57,083 bases of DNA from Meiothermus granaticius NBRC 107808 (GCF_003574355.1 NZ_QWLB01000023.1:1-57083); one strand, 5' to 3'. Positions 36,450 to 45,793 are shown, counted from the stretch's first letter. The notes: generated from the letters alone by a model not told the origin. Numbers and translations are program-made.

Positions 36450-37334
36450 GTGGAGCCTCGAGCCCTTGTTGCCATCCTCATCACCCTTTTGCCCTGGTCC
36501 TCGGTCTATCCAATCATCAAAAATGCCCTCAGCGACTTCAGCCCGGTACACCTGGTGCTGCTGCGCTTTTTGGTGGCTTCAGCGGCCCTGGCGGTTTATG
36601 CGGTAGTCACACGGATACCCCTTCCTGCTTGGCGCGACTGGGGATGGCTGCTGGGGCTGGGGTTTCTGGGCATCAGCGTATACCACACCGCCCTCACCAC
36701 CGGGTTGCAAAACGTGGCCTCGGGGCCCGCGGCCATTCTGATCGCTTGTGGGCCGGTATTCGTGGCCCTGATGGCCTATATATTTCAGCGTGAGCGCCTC
36801 ACGCACATGGGCTGGCTGGGGATTGCCATCGCATTTGTGGGGGTTGGGCTGATTGCGATCGGCAATCATCCGGGGACCTTCCGTTTGGAGCCGGGCGCCC
36901 TGCTGATCTTGCTGGCCGCGCTCTCCACCTCGATTTACTTCGTATTTCAACGGACCTTGGTCCGCCGGTATGGCGCCCTGCGGTTTACGGTTTACTCCAT
37001 TTGGGCGGGAACCCTACCCCTGCTGGTGTTTCTGCCGGGGCTTTACGGGGAGCTCTCGAGGGCCTCGGCGGCCTCGGTGGGGAGCGTAATATACCTGGGC
37101 CTTCTGCCCAGCGCCCTGGCCTACATGACCTGGAATTACGCCCTCTCGATTGCCCCGGCCAGCCGAGTGGCCAGTTTTCTATATGTCTCTCCGATCTTCT
37201 CCTACCTGCTGGCCTTCTTTTTGCGCGGCGAAATCCCCACCCTGCTGGCTGTGGTGGGTGGGGGGATCGCCTTGGTGGGCGTGATTGTGCTGAACACCCT
37301 GGGCCGAGGGCCCAAGCAAAGTGTAAAGGCCTAG
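36450..37334 (+). CDS. EamA/DMT-superfamily transporter
   Basis: A 294-residue membrane protein with ten hydrophobic helices arranged as two EamA repeats (first repeat ending near AIGNHP; second beginning [19 protein letters not shown]). The family exports amino acids and other metabolites; the substrate is not predictable. Its TAG stop and the TAG of the convergent ABC ATPase share a CTAG palindrome (37331-37334), leaving no intergenic space. Confidence 0.88.
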   Translation: MEPRALVAILITLLPWSSVYPIIKNALSDFSPVHLVLLRFLVASAALAVYAVVTRIPLPAWRDWGWLLGLGFLGISVYHTALTTGLQNVASGPAAILIACGPVFVALMAYIFQRERLTHMGWLGIAIAFVGVGLIAIGNHPGTFRLEPGALLILLAALSTSIYFVFQRTLVRRYGALRFTVYSIWAGTLPLLVFLPGLYGELSRASAASVGSVIYLGLLPSALAYMTWNYALSIAPASRVASFLYVSPIFSYLLAFFLRGEIPTLLAVVGGGIALVGVIVLNTLGRGPKQSVKA

Positions 37335-38101
37335 GCGGTTGGAGCTTGATCGTCGGCGCTGGGGACGCCTTTGGGCATCACCCCACCGATGATCATCCCC
37401 AGCACATCGTCGTGGGTTACGTCTTTGGTGTTGACCGTACCCACTACCGCTCCGTTTTTCATCACCGTTAGTCGGTCGGAGAGGTCAAATACGTCATGCA
37501 GGTCATGGCTGATTAGGAAAATCCCCACCCCCTCGCTCTTGAGTGCTTTGATCAGCTCGCCTACTTTGCGGGTCTCTTCCGGGCCCAAGGCCGCGGTGGG
37601 CTCATCCATGATGAGGCACTTGGCTTTGAAATAGATGGCCCGGCCAATGGCAACGCTCTGGCGCTGCCCACCCGACATGTTTTGCACCGGAACCCGCAGG
37701 CTGGGAATGCGGATGCGCAGACGATCCAGCACGTTCCGGGCCTCGAGCTCCATGGTGTCTTCGTCCAGCGCCACCCCGCGCACCTTTTCCCGGCCCAGAA
37801 ACACGTTGGCCACGGCATCTAGGTTGTCGGCCAGGGCCAGGTTTTGATAGATGGTTTCGATGCCATAGCGCTGAGAATCTTGGGGGGTCTTGACCTGGAC
37901 TTCCTGCCCCTCTACGAAAATCTGCCCACTGTCGGCCTGGTAGGCTCCAGAGAGCACCTTGATCAGCGTGGATTTCCCTGCGCCGTTGTGCCCTAAGAGC
38001 CCCAGCACCTCGCCTGGGTAGAGGTTTACGCTCACGTCCTTGAGGGCCTGGTTGCCGCCAAAGCGCAGGCTGATGTGCTTCATCTCGATCAAAGGGGTCA
38101 T
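37331..38101 (-). CDS. xylG: Xylose-type ABC transporter, ATP-binding protein
   Basis: A 256-residue ABC ATPase with Walker [10 protein letters not shown], signature [14 protein letters not shown] and Walker [12 protein letters not shown]. It has a single nucleotide-binding domain, whereas E. coli XylG has two in tandem (about 500 residues), so it would act as a homodimer, as in the FrcA type. The start ATG 38101 overlaps the permease stop (ATGA); an in-frame start at 38137 lies inside the permease gene. It is third in the order binding protein, permease, ATPase. Confidence 0.88.
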   Translation of the reverse strand: MTPLIEMKHISLRFGGNQALKDVSVNLYPGEVLGLLGHNGAGKSTLIKVLSGAYQADSGQIFVEGQEVQVKTPQDSQRYGIETIYQNLALADNLDAVANVFLGREKVRGVALDEDTMELEARNVLDRLRIRIPSLRVPVQNMSGGQRQSVAIGRAIYFKAKCLIMDEPTAALGPEETRKVGELIKALKSEGVGIFLISHDLHDVFDLSDRLTVMKNGAVVGTVNTKDVTHDDVLGMIIGGVMPKGVPSADDQAPTA

Positions 38102-39324
38102 CGGCTCCCCTTTCTGCGGTTGGTGATGGTGTTCCAAAGCACCGCCACCAACAAGACGATCCCAACATAGATGTTTTGCTGTTCGGTGGGTACCCCCACC
38201 AGTCCTAGGCCGTTGACCAGACTGCTGATGAGCAGCGAGCCCAAGGCAGCTCCCAGGATGGTGCCGCTGCCACCGGAGAGCACTGTTCCCCCGATCACCG
38301 CACCGGCAATCACGGTGAGCTCGAGGTTCATGCCCAAGCCAGGGGTAGCGGCATTGAGCCTTGCCGCCTGGACTGCTGCTGCGAGCGCGGTGAGGAATCC
38401 CATCAGCATGAAGATATAGACCAGCATTCGCTTGACGTTGATCCCTGCCAGGAGGGCGGCTTCAGGGTTTCCCCCAATGGCGTAAATGTAGCGGCCAAAG
38501 CGAGTGCTACGGCTCATCCAGTGCAGAAACCCCAAAACCACAACGGCGATCAACACCGGCACCGAAATTCCTGCGGGAACCGGGGGGTTGGTACCGGGAA
38601 TTGGGTAGTCGTTCATAACCTTGACGAACCCAAAGACGATCAACAGGGTAATTCCCGTCACCAATACCTCGGCCCACACCGGACGCACCGCAAAGCCGTT
38701 TCTCTGACGGCGGGCCCGCCCCAGGAGGGTTTGCCAGATGATCAATAGGGCCGCGATCCCTCCGAACACCCAGGTCCAGAACCCGCCGATGGAACCGTTG
38801 TTGCCCCCCCCTAGAATTTGGAAGGTAGGGTCTAAGGGGGAGATGGTGATATTGGAGACGGAGAAGGTGGCATTGCGGAAGATCAGCAGCCCAGCCAGGG
38901 TGACCACAAAAGCAGGAACCCCCCAGTAGGCGGTCAGGTAACCGTTGAAGGCTCCAATCAGTACCCCTACCCCCAGCCCCACCAACAGGGCCAGTTCCCA
39001 GGGCCAGCCCTTACCTGAAAGGGCATGAGATTGTAGGACCGCCATGATCATGGCGGTAAAACCCAAAACGCTGCCGACCGAGAGGTCAATTTGCCGGGCC
39101 ACGATCACCAGCACCATTCCGCCCACCATAATCCCCACTACGGCCGTCTGCACCGCCAAGAACCACAGGTTGCGGGGGGAAAGAAAGGTGCCTTCGCTCC
39201 AGATCTGGAAACCGATCCACACGATCACCAGCGCCAGCAGCATGGTCAGCAGTTGGAGGTCTACCCCCAAGCTCTCTAAGAGCGAGCGACGCGGCGCGGA
39301 GGGGGTTGTGGGTGCGTTTTGCAT
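38098..39324 (-). CDS. xylH: Xylose-type ABC transporter, permease
   Basis: A 408-residue membrane protein of the ribose/xylose permease family (BPD_transp_2) with about ten hydrophobic helices and the motifs [14 protein letters not shown] and [16 protein letters not shown]. The size fits XylH better than the shorter RbsC. ATG 39324 is used, although a TTG at 39336 lies closer to a GAGGAG sequence. It is separated from the binding-protein gene by a strong stem-loop. Confidence 0.87.
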   Translation of the reverse strand: MQNAPTTPSAPRRSLLESLGVDLQLLTMLLALVIVWIGFQIWSEGTFLSPRNLWFLAVQTAVVGIMVGGMVLVIVARQIDLSVGSVLGFTAMIMAVLQSHALSGKGWPWELALLVGLGVGVLIGAFNGYLTAYWGVPAFVVTLAGLLIFRNATFSVSNITISPLDPTFQILGGGNNGSIGGFWTWVFGGIAALLIIWQTLLGRARRQRNGFAVRPVWAEVLVTGITLLIVFGFVKVMNDYPIPGTNPPVPAGISVPVLIAVVVLGFLHWMSRSTRFGRYIYAIGGNPEAALLAGINVKRMLVYIFMLMGFLTALAAAVQAARLNAATPGLGMNLELTVIAGAVIGGTVLSGGSGTILGAALGSLLISSLVNGLGLVGVPTEQQNIYVGIVLLVAVLWNTITNRRKGSR

Positions 39325-39429
39325 GGTTGGTCTCAAAGCACTCCTCAATGACTCGATGATGAAGGCTTAGGGCCGATGCTGGGGTAGGGTAGAGCGGATT
39401 CAGCTCGAGGGCTTTCCTTGATGAAGCAA

Positions 39430-39465
39430 TACAGGTGAACACGCATGGGTACGTGCTCACCTGTA
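39430..39465 (-). repeat. Intercistronic stem-loop between xylF and xylH
   Basis: Arms 39430-39443 and 39452-39465 pair at 13 of 14 positions around an 8-nt loop. No T run follows on the reverse strand, so it more likely stabilises the upstream binding-protein mRNA or dampens downstream expression than terminates. Confidence 0.65.
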
Positions 39466-39478
39466 GGCGTAGCTTAGG

Positions 39479-40534
39479 TTATTTGCAGACGGGAACCTTG
39501 GCTGGATCCACGCCTTTGCAGAGCACGTCCTTGCTGATCCAACCAGCATCCAGCACGATGTTGAGGTTGCTGCGGGTAATTCCGATGGGCTTCAGCAGGG
39601 TGGCGTGCATAGGCACCTTTTTAGGGCCGTCCTTGAAGATTTGGGTACCCTTGATACCGCTGAGGGGAGTACCCTTGGCCAGCTCAATGGCGATCTCGCC
39701 AGCGGCCTTGCCCAAGGCCCGGGCATCCTTCCAGACGCTCACGGTTTGGGTGCCCAAGGCGACGCGGTTGAGCGCAGCTTTGTCTCCGTCCTGGCCCGAT
39801 ACTGCCACCTTGCCATCGAGCTTGACCGCGGTCAGGGCTGCCACCACACCTCCGGCCATGCCGTCGTTGGAGCTCATCACCGCGTCCACCTTATTGTTGA
39901 GCTTGGTCAGGATCTGCTCCATGTTGCGCTGGGCATTTTCCGGTTTCCAACCCTCGGTGGACTGTACCGCTCCAACGGTAATCTTGCCGCTCTTGATGGA
40001 GGGCTCGAGCACCTCACGCTGCCCGCCATAGACGAATTCAGCGTTGGGATCGCCGGGGTCCCCCTTGATGAAGACGTAAACCCCGCTGGGCTTGACCTTG
40101 AGCACGTCTCGAGCCATGATCCGACCCACCTCGACGTTGTCAAAGGTCAGGTAGTAAGCGTAAGGATCTTCAATCAGACGATCGTATCCGATTACCGGAA
40201 TCTTGGCCGCCTTGGCCGCTTCAATGGCTGGGCCGATGGCGTCCTTGTCGTGAGCTAGGATAATTAATGCGTTGGCTCCCTTAGAGATCAGGGTGTTGAC
40301 ATCGTTGAGCTGCTTCTCGGTGCTACCTTGGGCGTCGGTGCTGATGTACTCGGCTCCACCGGCGGCCAGCGCAGCCTTGATTGCGGCCTCATCGGTTTTC
40401 CAGCGCTCTTCCTGGAAGTTGTCCCAGCTCACCCCTACGATGATCTTTTTCTGGGCCTGGGTGGGCTGGAATAACCCCAATCCAATGAGGGTCACGGTGG
40501 CGACCAAAGCCGCGGCTTTAACGATTGGCTTCAT
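39479..40534 (-). CDS. xylF: Xylose-type ABC transporter, periplasmic binding protein
   Basis: A 351-residue secreted binding protein: signal peptide (about 1-27), then a type I periplasmic fold with GVSWDNFQEERWKTDEAA, GYDRLIEDPYAYYLTFDNVEVG and MSSNDGMAGGVVAAL. These segments match D-xylose-binding XylF more than ribose or galactose proteins. A GGAGGAGG ribosome-binding site precedes ATG 40534. It is the first gene of the three-gene operon; no xylose isomerase or xylulokinase is in the window, so the sugar is a family-based guess. Confidence 0.9.
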   Translation of the reverse strand: MKPIVKAAALVATVTLIGLGLFQPTQAQKKIIVGVSWDNFQEERWKTDEAAIKAALAAGGAEYISTDAQGSTEKQLNDVNTLISKGANALIILAHDKDAIGPAIEAAKAAKIPVIGYDRLIEDPYAYYLTFDNVEVGRIMARDVLKVKPSGVYVFIKGDPGDPNAEFVYGGQREVLEPSIKSGKITVGAVQSTEGWKPENAQRNMEQILTKLNNKVDAVMSSNDGMAGGVVAALTAVKLDGKVAVSGQDGDKAALNRVALGTQTVSVWKDARALGKAAGEIAIELAKGTPLSGIKGTQIFKDGPKKVPMHATLLKPIGITRSNLNIVLDAGWISKDVLCKGVDPAKVPVCK

Positions 40535-40607
40535 GCGTCCTCCTCCAAAACACAGCTGAGCCGAAACTTCTAAAATCGCTCTACCCTTCTTTATTCGACT
40601 CGCCATG

Positions 40608-40636
40608 AAAATACCGTACCCCTGGATTCTCGTCAA
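40608..40636 (-). promoter_or_regulatory. Promoter of the xylFHG operon
   Basis: TTGACG (40636-40631), a 17-nt spacer and TATTTT (40613-40608) on the reverse strand give an mRNA with a leader of about 65 nt and a GGAGGAGG ribosome-binding site. This operon therefore does not follow the leaderless pattern. Confidence 0.6.
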
Positions 40637-40670
40637 TGCCCTATAGGTCTGATGAGGATGGGAATTTGGG

Positions 40671-42275
40671 CTACTTGGAGGGGGTTCCTATCTTGGCCGG
40701 GAGGATTCCTTGGCTGCGGGTTAGCCACAGGTACTGATCGGCCGGCGTGGTTTGCCAGTCGCTCCAGACCCCATCTGGCCATAGAATGCGAACTTTGGCC
40801 GAGGCCATATCCCCCAGACCAAAGTGCGTGAACCCAAGGCTGCCGCTGGCGTGACCCCCACCGATGGTGAGCTCACGGCGCAGGACACGATCTCCGAGCT
40901 GAACCTCGAGCCACCCCCCGATGGCATCCCGATTGGGGCCTGGCTGCTGCGGACGCACAGCCAACCAATGCCCCATGGCTTTAGGGCTCTCGGCGCTTCC
41001 AGCCCCCACGTTGCGCCAGAGCTGGGCTTTGTCCATCCGGTTTACCACCACCACATCCAAAAGCCCGTCTCCGTTGAGGTCTACGAGGGCTGCCCCACGC
41101 CCCCGCAGAAAGCTGGCCAGCCCAGCCTTGTCCCCCGCTTCCTGGAAGCTCCCATCGGGCTTTCCCAGCAGGAGGTTGTTGGGGTCTTTGGTGGCTGCAT
41201 CTTTCATGAAGCCCACGTTGCCCTTAGCGATGAACAGGTCGATCCAGCCGTCGTTGTTGAAATCTTCGAATTGCGCGTGCCAGGCGGTGGAGATGTGCAC
41301 ATCGCCGCCGGTGTAAGGCCGGTGGGCAGTCGCCCCTAGCTTGAAGGCGAGATCCCTGTAGGTAGGCCCTTGGCTTCCATCTTGCAGGGCCTGCAGCTTG
41401 TTATCGCCCATGCTGCTGAGGAAGTAGACCGGATAGCCGTTGCCGCTAAGGTCATAGCTGGCGATGCCCATCCCCCAGATCTGTAGGCGCTTCCAGCCCT
41501 CGCTTTCGCTGTAGAGCCGCGGAGGCTGGCCTGGGGTGATTTGCCAAAGCTGTTCCTGTCCCCCCCGGTAGTACTCACGATCGTTGCTGATGCGCAGGCT
41601 GGGGATGCCCGAGCGGTTCCAGTCGCTGAAGAGCATCGAGAGGCTGCAGTAACTGGGCCTGAGGGGGATGGGTGGGGCAAACCCCTGGCCTGAGCTCGAG
41701 GGCCGGTACAGCAGGTTATCGGTGCAGCTCCCCCAGGGAAACGCGCTGTCGCGCTGAACATAGGTTCCAATGGCCAGCGTGGGCCAGCTTTGTCCGCGTT
41801 CCCAAGTGGCGGAGAGGGCGGTGCTCCAGTTTTTGTTGCTTTGGAAGCCCCAGGCTTTATTGGCGGGCTGAAACCTGCACCCCCCCAGCCCACGCATCAG
41901 CAGGTCTTCTCCCGCCCGCAGGAGTACCAGATCGGTGATGCCGTCCCCATCGAGATCTATGGGATAGGCTCCGCTGACCTGGGGCAGCTCGAGGCCTGAG
42001 GTTTGCTCCCGGAACTCCAAAGCTCCTCCCACCCGGCTCACATTGCGGTAGAACTTGGCCTTGTTGTCGCCGCCAGAGAGCAGCAGATCGGGGAGGCCGT
42101 CGTCATTGCAGTCGAAAGCCGCCACCCCGCCCCCCACCACGTAGTCGCCATCGTAGCGGCTGTTAATCCCGGAGGTCTCGGTCTCCTCAACGAATCGAGG
42201 AACCGCAACCTGGGCCAGGCCCCAGCCCAGCAGCAAACAGAAGCCTGAGAGCGTCACTTTCCAGCTTGAGTGCAT
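40671..42275 (-). CDS. Secreted FG-GAP repeat protein with ASPIC/UnbV-like C-terminus (CRTAC1 type)
   Basis: A 534-residue secreted protein: signal peptide (WKVTLSGFCLLLGWGLAQ), several FG-GAP/VCBS calcium-binding repeats with DxNxDGxxD patterns (DCNDDGLPDLL, DLDGDGITDLV, DFNNDGWIDLF, DLNGDGLLDVV) forming a beta-propeller, and an ASPIC/UnbV-like end (HFGLGDMASAKVRILWPDG). ATG 42275 lies 7 nt after a TATGAT box and gives a clean signal peptide; upstream ATGs at 42287 and 42284 overlap that box. It is divergent from a vanadium haloperoxidase gene, 73 nt apart. Confidence 0.85.
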   Translation of the reverse strand: MHSSWKVTLSGFCLLLGWGLAQVAVPRFVEETETSGINSRYDGDYVVGGGVAAFDCNDDGLPDLLLSGGDNKAKFYRNVSRVGGALEFREQTSGLELPQVSGAYPIDLDGDGITDLVLLRAGEDLLMRGLGGCRFQPANKAWGFQSNKNWSTALSATWERGQSWPTLAIGTYVQRDSAFPWGSCTDNLLYRPSSSGQGFAPPIPLRPSYCSLSMLFSDWNRSGIPSLRISNDREYYRGGQEQLWQITPGQPPRLYSESEGWKRLQIWGMGIASYDLSGNGYPVYFLSSMGDNKLQALQDGSQGPTYRDLAFKLGATAHRPYTGGDVHISTAWHAQFEDFNNDGWIDLFIAKGNVGFMKDAATKDPNNLLLGKPDGSFQEAGDKAGLASFLRGRGAALVDLNGDGLLDVVVVNRMDKAQLWRNVGAGSAESPKAMGHWLAVRPQQPGPNRDAIGGWLEVQLGDRVLRRELTIGGGHASGSLGFTHFGLGDMASAKVRILWPDGVWSDWQTTPADQYLWLTRSQGILPAKIGTPSK

Positions 42276-42282
42276 CAGCGCC

Positions 42283-42288
42283 ATCATA
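42283..42288 (-). promoter_or_regulatory. -10 box of leaderless promoter (CRTAC1-like gene)
   Basis: TATGAT on the reverse strand ends 7 nt before ATG 42275. Confidence 0.55.
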
Positions 42289-42336
42289 GTTCAGACCTGA
42301 GAGCTGGGGAAGTCTGGACAAGGGAATGTTTTGACT

Positions 42337-42342
42337 TAGACT
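42337..42342 (+). promoter_or_regulatory. -10 box of leaderless promoter (haloperoxidase gene)
   Basis: TAGACT ends 6 nt before ATG 42349; TGGACA at 42315-42320 is a possible -35 box with a 16-nt spacer. Confidence 0.5.
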
Positions 42343-42348
42343 GACCTC

Positions 42349-43581
42349 ATGCAAAAGCAAGTTTTCTGGCTGGGACTTGGACTGTTTGTGGCCTGGATGG
42401 GTGTATCGCTGGCCCAGGCCAAAAGCTGGATTGCAACCCCTTCCCCGGCGCTCGAGCGCTCCCTTTCCCAGCTGCCCCAAACCCCCTACACCCCTCTGGA
42501 ATGGGCCACCCTGGACGAGCTGGAGCGGCTAGAGCTGCTGGCCGTACAAACGCAGATGCTGAACCCGCCCCGTACCGCCAGAGCCCTAGCCCTGCTTTCG
42601 GTGGCCGCCAACGACACTTTGGCGGCGTTGGCCCAGCGGCCTGGGGCCGATGCCAATGTGGCGGTAGCCGCGGCCGCTCGAGAGGTCATGCTGTACCTGC
42701 ACCCGACCTTCCCCAACTTCAAAGATGCCGTGCGGGGAGCAGCGCGAGACTTCTACCAGGCCGCCGCACAGGCCGGAGCCAGCCCTCAGAGCCTCCTGGC
42801 CTCGAGCGAGACTGGGCGCCAGATCGGGATGCAGGTTGTGGCCTTTGCCCGTAAGGATGGGGCCAACCGCCAGGTTATCCCTGAATACCCCAAGGCTGCT
42901 CCGGGAGTCTGGGAGCTCACCTTAGGGTACACCGCGGTTGAGCCGGGCTGGGGGAATTTGGTGCCCATCGGTATCTCCAATGCTCAACTGGCCCGGGCTA
43001 CCCCCCCTCCCGCCTGGGATTCCCCTGAGTTTGCCCAGGACCGCGCGGCGTTCTGGCAGAAGCAGCAACAGCTAACCGATCGGGACAAGGCCATTGCGGA
43101 TAAATGGGCTGGGGACGGGGGGACGGTCACCCCGGCGGGGCTGTGGCAGGAGGCGGTGGTGGCGATGCTCAAGGATCGTCAGGTCGGCGCGGAGGGAGCC
43201 GTGGCCGTACTAACCCCCCTCAACATCGCCATGCACAACGCCTTTATTGCCTGCTGGCGGGACAAATTCGCCTACTATGTGGCGCGCCCCAACCAGTGGG
43301 TGAAGACCCTGGACCCAAAATGGGCTCCTTACCTGCGCACCCCCAAGTTCCCCGCCTATCCGTCCGGGCACTCCACCATCAGTGGGGCCGCGGCCACGGT
43401 GCTCTCCGCCTTGCTACCCGATGCGGCGGCCACGTTTGCGGCCATGGCTAAAGAGGCCAGCGACTCGAGGATCGGGGCCGGAATCCATTGGTTCCTCGAC
43501 GGCTCCGGGGGCCTGGATCTGGGGGAGCGGGTGGGGCAGCAGGTGCTCGAGGCCGGCGGTGTAGTCCATGCGGGAAACTAG
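42349..43581 (+). CDS. Secreted vanadium-dependent haloperoxidase / PAP2 family protein
   Basis: A 410-residue secreted protein with a signal peptide (ending SLAQA) and an all-helical PAP2/vanadium haloperoxidase core. The vanadate or phosphate pocket is visible in order: RPNQWVK with an upstream Lys region, the loop YPSGHST, and SRIGAGIHWFLDG with the distal Arg and axial His. The length and these spacings favour the haloperoxidase branch over small lipid phosphatases. Whether it oxidises halides or only removes phosphate needs assay. Confidence 0.83.
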   Translation: MQKQVFWLGLGLFVAWMGVSLAQAKSWIATPSPALERSLSQLPQTPYTPLEWATLDELERLELLAVQTQMLNPPRTARALALLSVAANDTLAALAQRPGADANVAVAAAAREVMLYLHPTFPNFKDAVRGAARDFYQAAAQAGASPQSLLASSETGRQIGMQVVAFARKDGANRQVIPEYPKAAPGVWELTLGYTAVEPGWGNLVPIGISNAQLARATPPPAWDSPEFAQDRAAFWQKQQQLTDRDKAIADKWAGDGGTVTPAGLWQEAVVAMLKDRQVGAEGAVAVLTPLNIAMHNAFIACWRDKFAYYVARPNQWVKTLDPKWAPYLRTPKFPAYPSGHSTISGAAATVLSALLPDAAATFAAMAKEASDSRIGAGIHWFLDGSGGLDLGERVGQQVLEAGGVVHAGN

Positions 43582-43587
43582 GGCCCC

Positions 43588-44160
43588 CTAACGGGTTTCA
43601 CAGCTTGTGCCAGTCCAGCGGCCCCCTAAGGAAAGGCAGGTGCGTTTGAGTTCGAACTCGCTGGCCCGCAACACCACCACCACCAGCCCTGCGGGATACC
43701 CCCCAGCCCCGGCCCCTAGGCCCAGCTGGAGCCGAGACTGGGCAAAGGTCTCGCTGCTGCTGGGCACCTGATTGCTCACGTAGCGGTCACCATCCCAGAG
43801 GTACACCGCGCTGACCGTGGGTGGGCTGCCGGCTTTGAAAGGGGGGTTGACCTTGACCTCGATGGAGATGGGGCGCAGAAAGTCGGTGGCGCTGCTGGAG
43901 AGGCGATAAATTCCCATCACCTCCCGTTCGGGAACCCGCTGGATGAAGAAAACCCCGTCTTGAGGAGGGATCTTGGGAACTGCCCGCAGCCGCTCGAGGC
44001 GAAACCGCACCGGAAGATGGAGGGCTTGGGGGGGAATGGTCACGGTGATTCCAGGGATTTGGAGTACGCCCCCCTCCGAGGAGATTCGCCGTTCTACCAC
44101 AGCGTTTTGAGCCCCTGCGAGGCTCAACAGCAACCAAACCCAGCCAATCAGCGCTCGCAA
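43588..44160 (-). CDS. Secreted protein of unknown function
   Basis: A 190-residue protein with a signal peptide (about 1-17, ending LAGA), then a beta-rich region (ISSEGGVLQIPGITVTIPPQAL) reminiscent of ZU5-type or autotransporter-associated folds. A cysteine pair near the C-terminus (RTCLSLGGRWTGTSCETR) probably forms a disulfide, in a motif often seen at the end of secreted proteins. It lies 10 nt behind the phosphohexomutase gene and is likely co-transcribed. No function assigned. Confidence 0.65.
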   Translation of the reverse strand: MRALIGWVWLLLSLAGAQNAVVERRISSEGGVLQIPGITVTIPPQALHLPVRFRLERLRAVPKIPPQDGVFFIQRVPEREVMGIYRLSSSATDFLRPISIEVKVNPPFKAGSPPTVSAVYLWDGDRYVSNQVPSSSETFAQSRLQLGLGAGAGGYPAGLVVVVLRASEFELKRTCLSLGGRWTGTSCETR

Positions 44161-44170
44161 GCGGTCCCCC

Positions 44171-45580
44171 TCAAGCTCCCATCAGGGCTTTGGCCTCTTG
44201 GAGAAGGGCCCTGAGGGTTATTTCGTCCTGAGCCTCAGCATACACCTGTAGCAGGGGCTCGGTATTTGAGGGGCAAAGCAGCAGCCAACCTTTCCCCTCG
44301 AGGCCCCACTGGATCCCGTCCGGGGTGTCCTGGCTGACCACGGTCAGCCCAGCAAGGGGTTTAGGGCTGCGGGCTTGGCGCATCCCCCGCTGGAGCTGCT
44401 CTAGAGTGGGGAACTGTAGCTCGAGGTGTTGGTAGTAGGAGCGGAACCCGGCCTCGGCCTCGAGCTCGGCCACCTGCTCCCCCAGGCCCTTCCCGCTCAC
44501 CACTAGCGACTCCAGGAGCAGCAGGGCGGTATAGAGTCCGTCGGGCTCGGGAAGGTGGCGGGCCACCGCGATTCGGCCCGAAGCCTCCCCACCGATCAAC
44601 ACCCCGGGCTCGAGCAGGGCGGCGGAGAGGGGCTTGGAGCCCGCGGAGAGGGTCATGTACTCCAGCCCTCGGGCCCCGGCCAGGCGCTCGATCAGCCCGG
44701 AACCCCCAACGCCTTGCACCACCGCTCCCCGCCATCCTTTGCGCAGCAGGTGAGCCAGCAGCACCGCGAAGACCTGATGGCTGCCCAAGGCGGCCCCTCC
44801 AGCCAACACCGCGCCGACCCCACCCGCGTCGCCATCGGTGACCGCGGCAAAGGTCTGGCCTTCCTCCGCTTTGAGCACGGTCATAACGGTGAACTCGTTG
44901 GGGGGGGTGGGCTCGGGCTTGACCCCATAGAACATCGGATCGGGAACCGCGTGCAGCTCCCGCAGCTCGAGCCGCAGCCCGGCATGCTTGACGAACCCGG
45001 CCAGCCATCCGGCCCCGGCCCCTCCCAGGCTATCGTGGTACATCACCCCCTCGTAGCCCCGCAGCGCCTCTAGGTCGAGCTGGTGCATCAGGGCATCGTA
45101 GTAGGGTTTGCGCAGGTCGAAGGGGTGGATGGGAGCGCTGGGGTCGGTCTGGACCGGGCGGCCCAGCCGTTTTTCCATCTCGCTCATGAGGGTGGAGCCC
45201 GCGCGTTCCCCCTGGGGGCCTTTGAACTCGAGCCCCAGGTACTCGGGCGGACGCTGGCCGGCGGTGACCATCATCCCACCGTCGGCCTGGAGCTGCCGCA
45301 CCGCATACGAAAGTACCGGGGTGGGCAGAGGGCTCTTGGAGAGGTGGACCTCGAGGCCGTTGGCCGCCAGGATGTGGGCCGCGTGGCGGGCAAACTTCCC
45401 GGCCATGAAGCGGGTGTCATATCCCACCACCGCGCGTTTTGCCCCCTGCTCGAGCAGGGCGCTGGCATAGGCCTGGGCCAGGTCGCCCAGGTTTGCAAAG
45501 GTGAACTCCTCCCCAATGACTCCCCGCCATCCAGCGGCGCTGAGGCGAAGGGCAGCAGGATCGCTCGAGTGGATTGCCAT
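44171..45580 (-). CDS. Phosphoglucomutase/phosphomannomutase homologue with altered active site
   Basis: A 469-residue alpha-D-phosphohexomutase by overall order: GVIGEEFT near the N-terminus, GYDTR, MVTAGQRPPEYLG, DGDAGG, GGEASGR and CPSNTEPLL. In active enzymes the phosphoserine loop reads TASHNPxxxNG; here it is TAGQRPPEYLG, so the catalytic Ser is Gly108. The metal loop DGDADR is DGDAGG, and the phosphate loop RPSGTEP is CPSNTEP. Classical mutase activity is therefore doubtful. The ATG lies 9 nt after a TAAACT box (45595-45590). Confidence 0.82.
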   Translation of the reverse strand: MAIHSSDPAALRLSAAGWRGVIGEEFTFANLGDLAQAYASALLEQGAKRAVVGYDTRFMAGKFARHAAHILAANGLEVHLSKSPLPTPVLSYAVRQLQADGGMMVTAGQRPPEYLGLEFKGPQGERAGSTLMSEMEKRLGRPVQTDPSAPIHPFDLRKPYYDALMHQLDLEALRGYEGVMYHDSLGGAGAGWLAGFVKHAGLRLELRELHAVPDPMFYGVKPEPTPPNEFTVMTVLKAEEGQTFAAVTDGDAGGVGAVLAGGAALGSHQVFAVLLAHLLRKGWRGAVVQGVGGSGLIERLAGARGLEYMTLSAGSKPLSAALLEPGVLIGGEASGRIAVARHLPEPDGLYTALLLLESLVVSGKGLGEQVAELEAEAGFRSYYQHLELQFPTLEQLQRGMRQARSPKPLAGLTVVSQDTPDGIQWGLEGKGWLLLCPSNTEPLLQVYAEAQDEITLRALLQEAKALMGA

Positions 45581-45720
45581 ACCTGGGCTAGTTTACTGGA
45601 TCCAGAGCCCGCCCGAGTGCATAACGCGGAAATAACGCCCGACCTGCTACCTTAAGCCTGGCCGTATTTGAAGCTCCGAGGTGGAGTTTCCGCCCGCCAG
45701 CTTGCCGTGGGCTGGTGTAT

Positions 45721-45754
45721 GTGCCCCTCGAGGCCGCCTCCCCTCGAGGGGCAC
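45721..45754. repeat. 13-bp perfect inverted repeat upstream of the met promoter
   Basis: GTGCCCCTCGAGG (45721-45733) and CCTCGAGGGGCAC (45742-45754) flank an 8-nt loop, each arm containing CTCGAG. It ends 9 nt before the -35 box of the riboswitch promoter. No T run on either side, so it may be an operator or a structural element rather than a terminator. Confidence 0.6.
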
Positions 45755-45763
45755 TTCCCTGAC

Positions 45764-45793
45764 TTGACAAGCTCGAGGCCTCCCCACTACACT
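45764..45793 (+). promoter_or_regulatory. Promoter of the metY-metX operon
   Basis: TTGACA (45764-45769), an 18-nt spacer and TACACT (45788-45793). Transcription would start about 40 nt before the riboswitch P1 stem. Confidence 0.7.
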
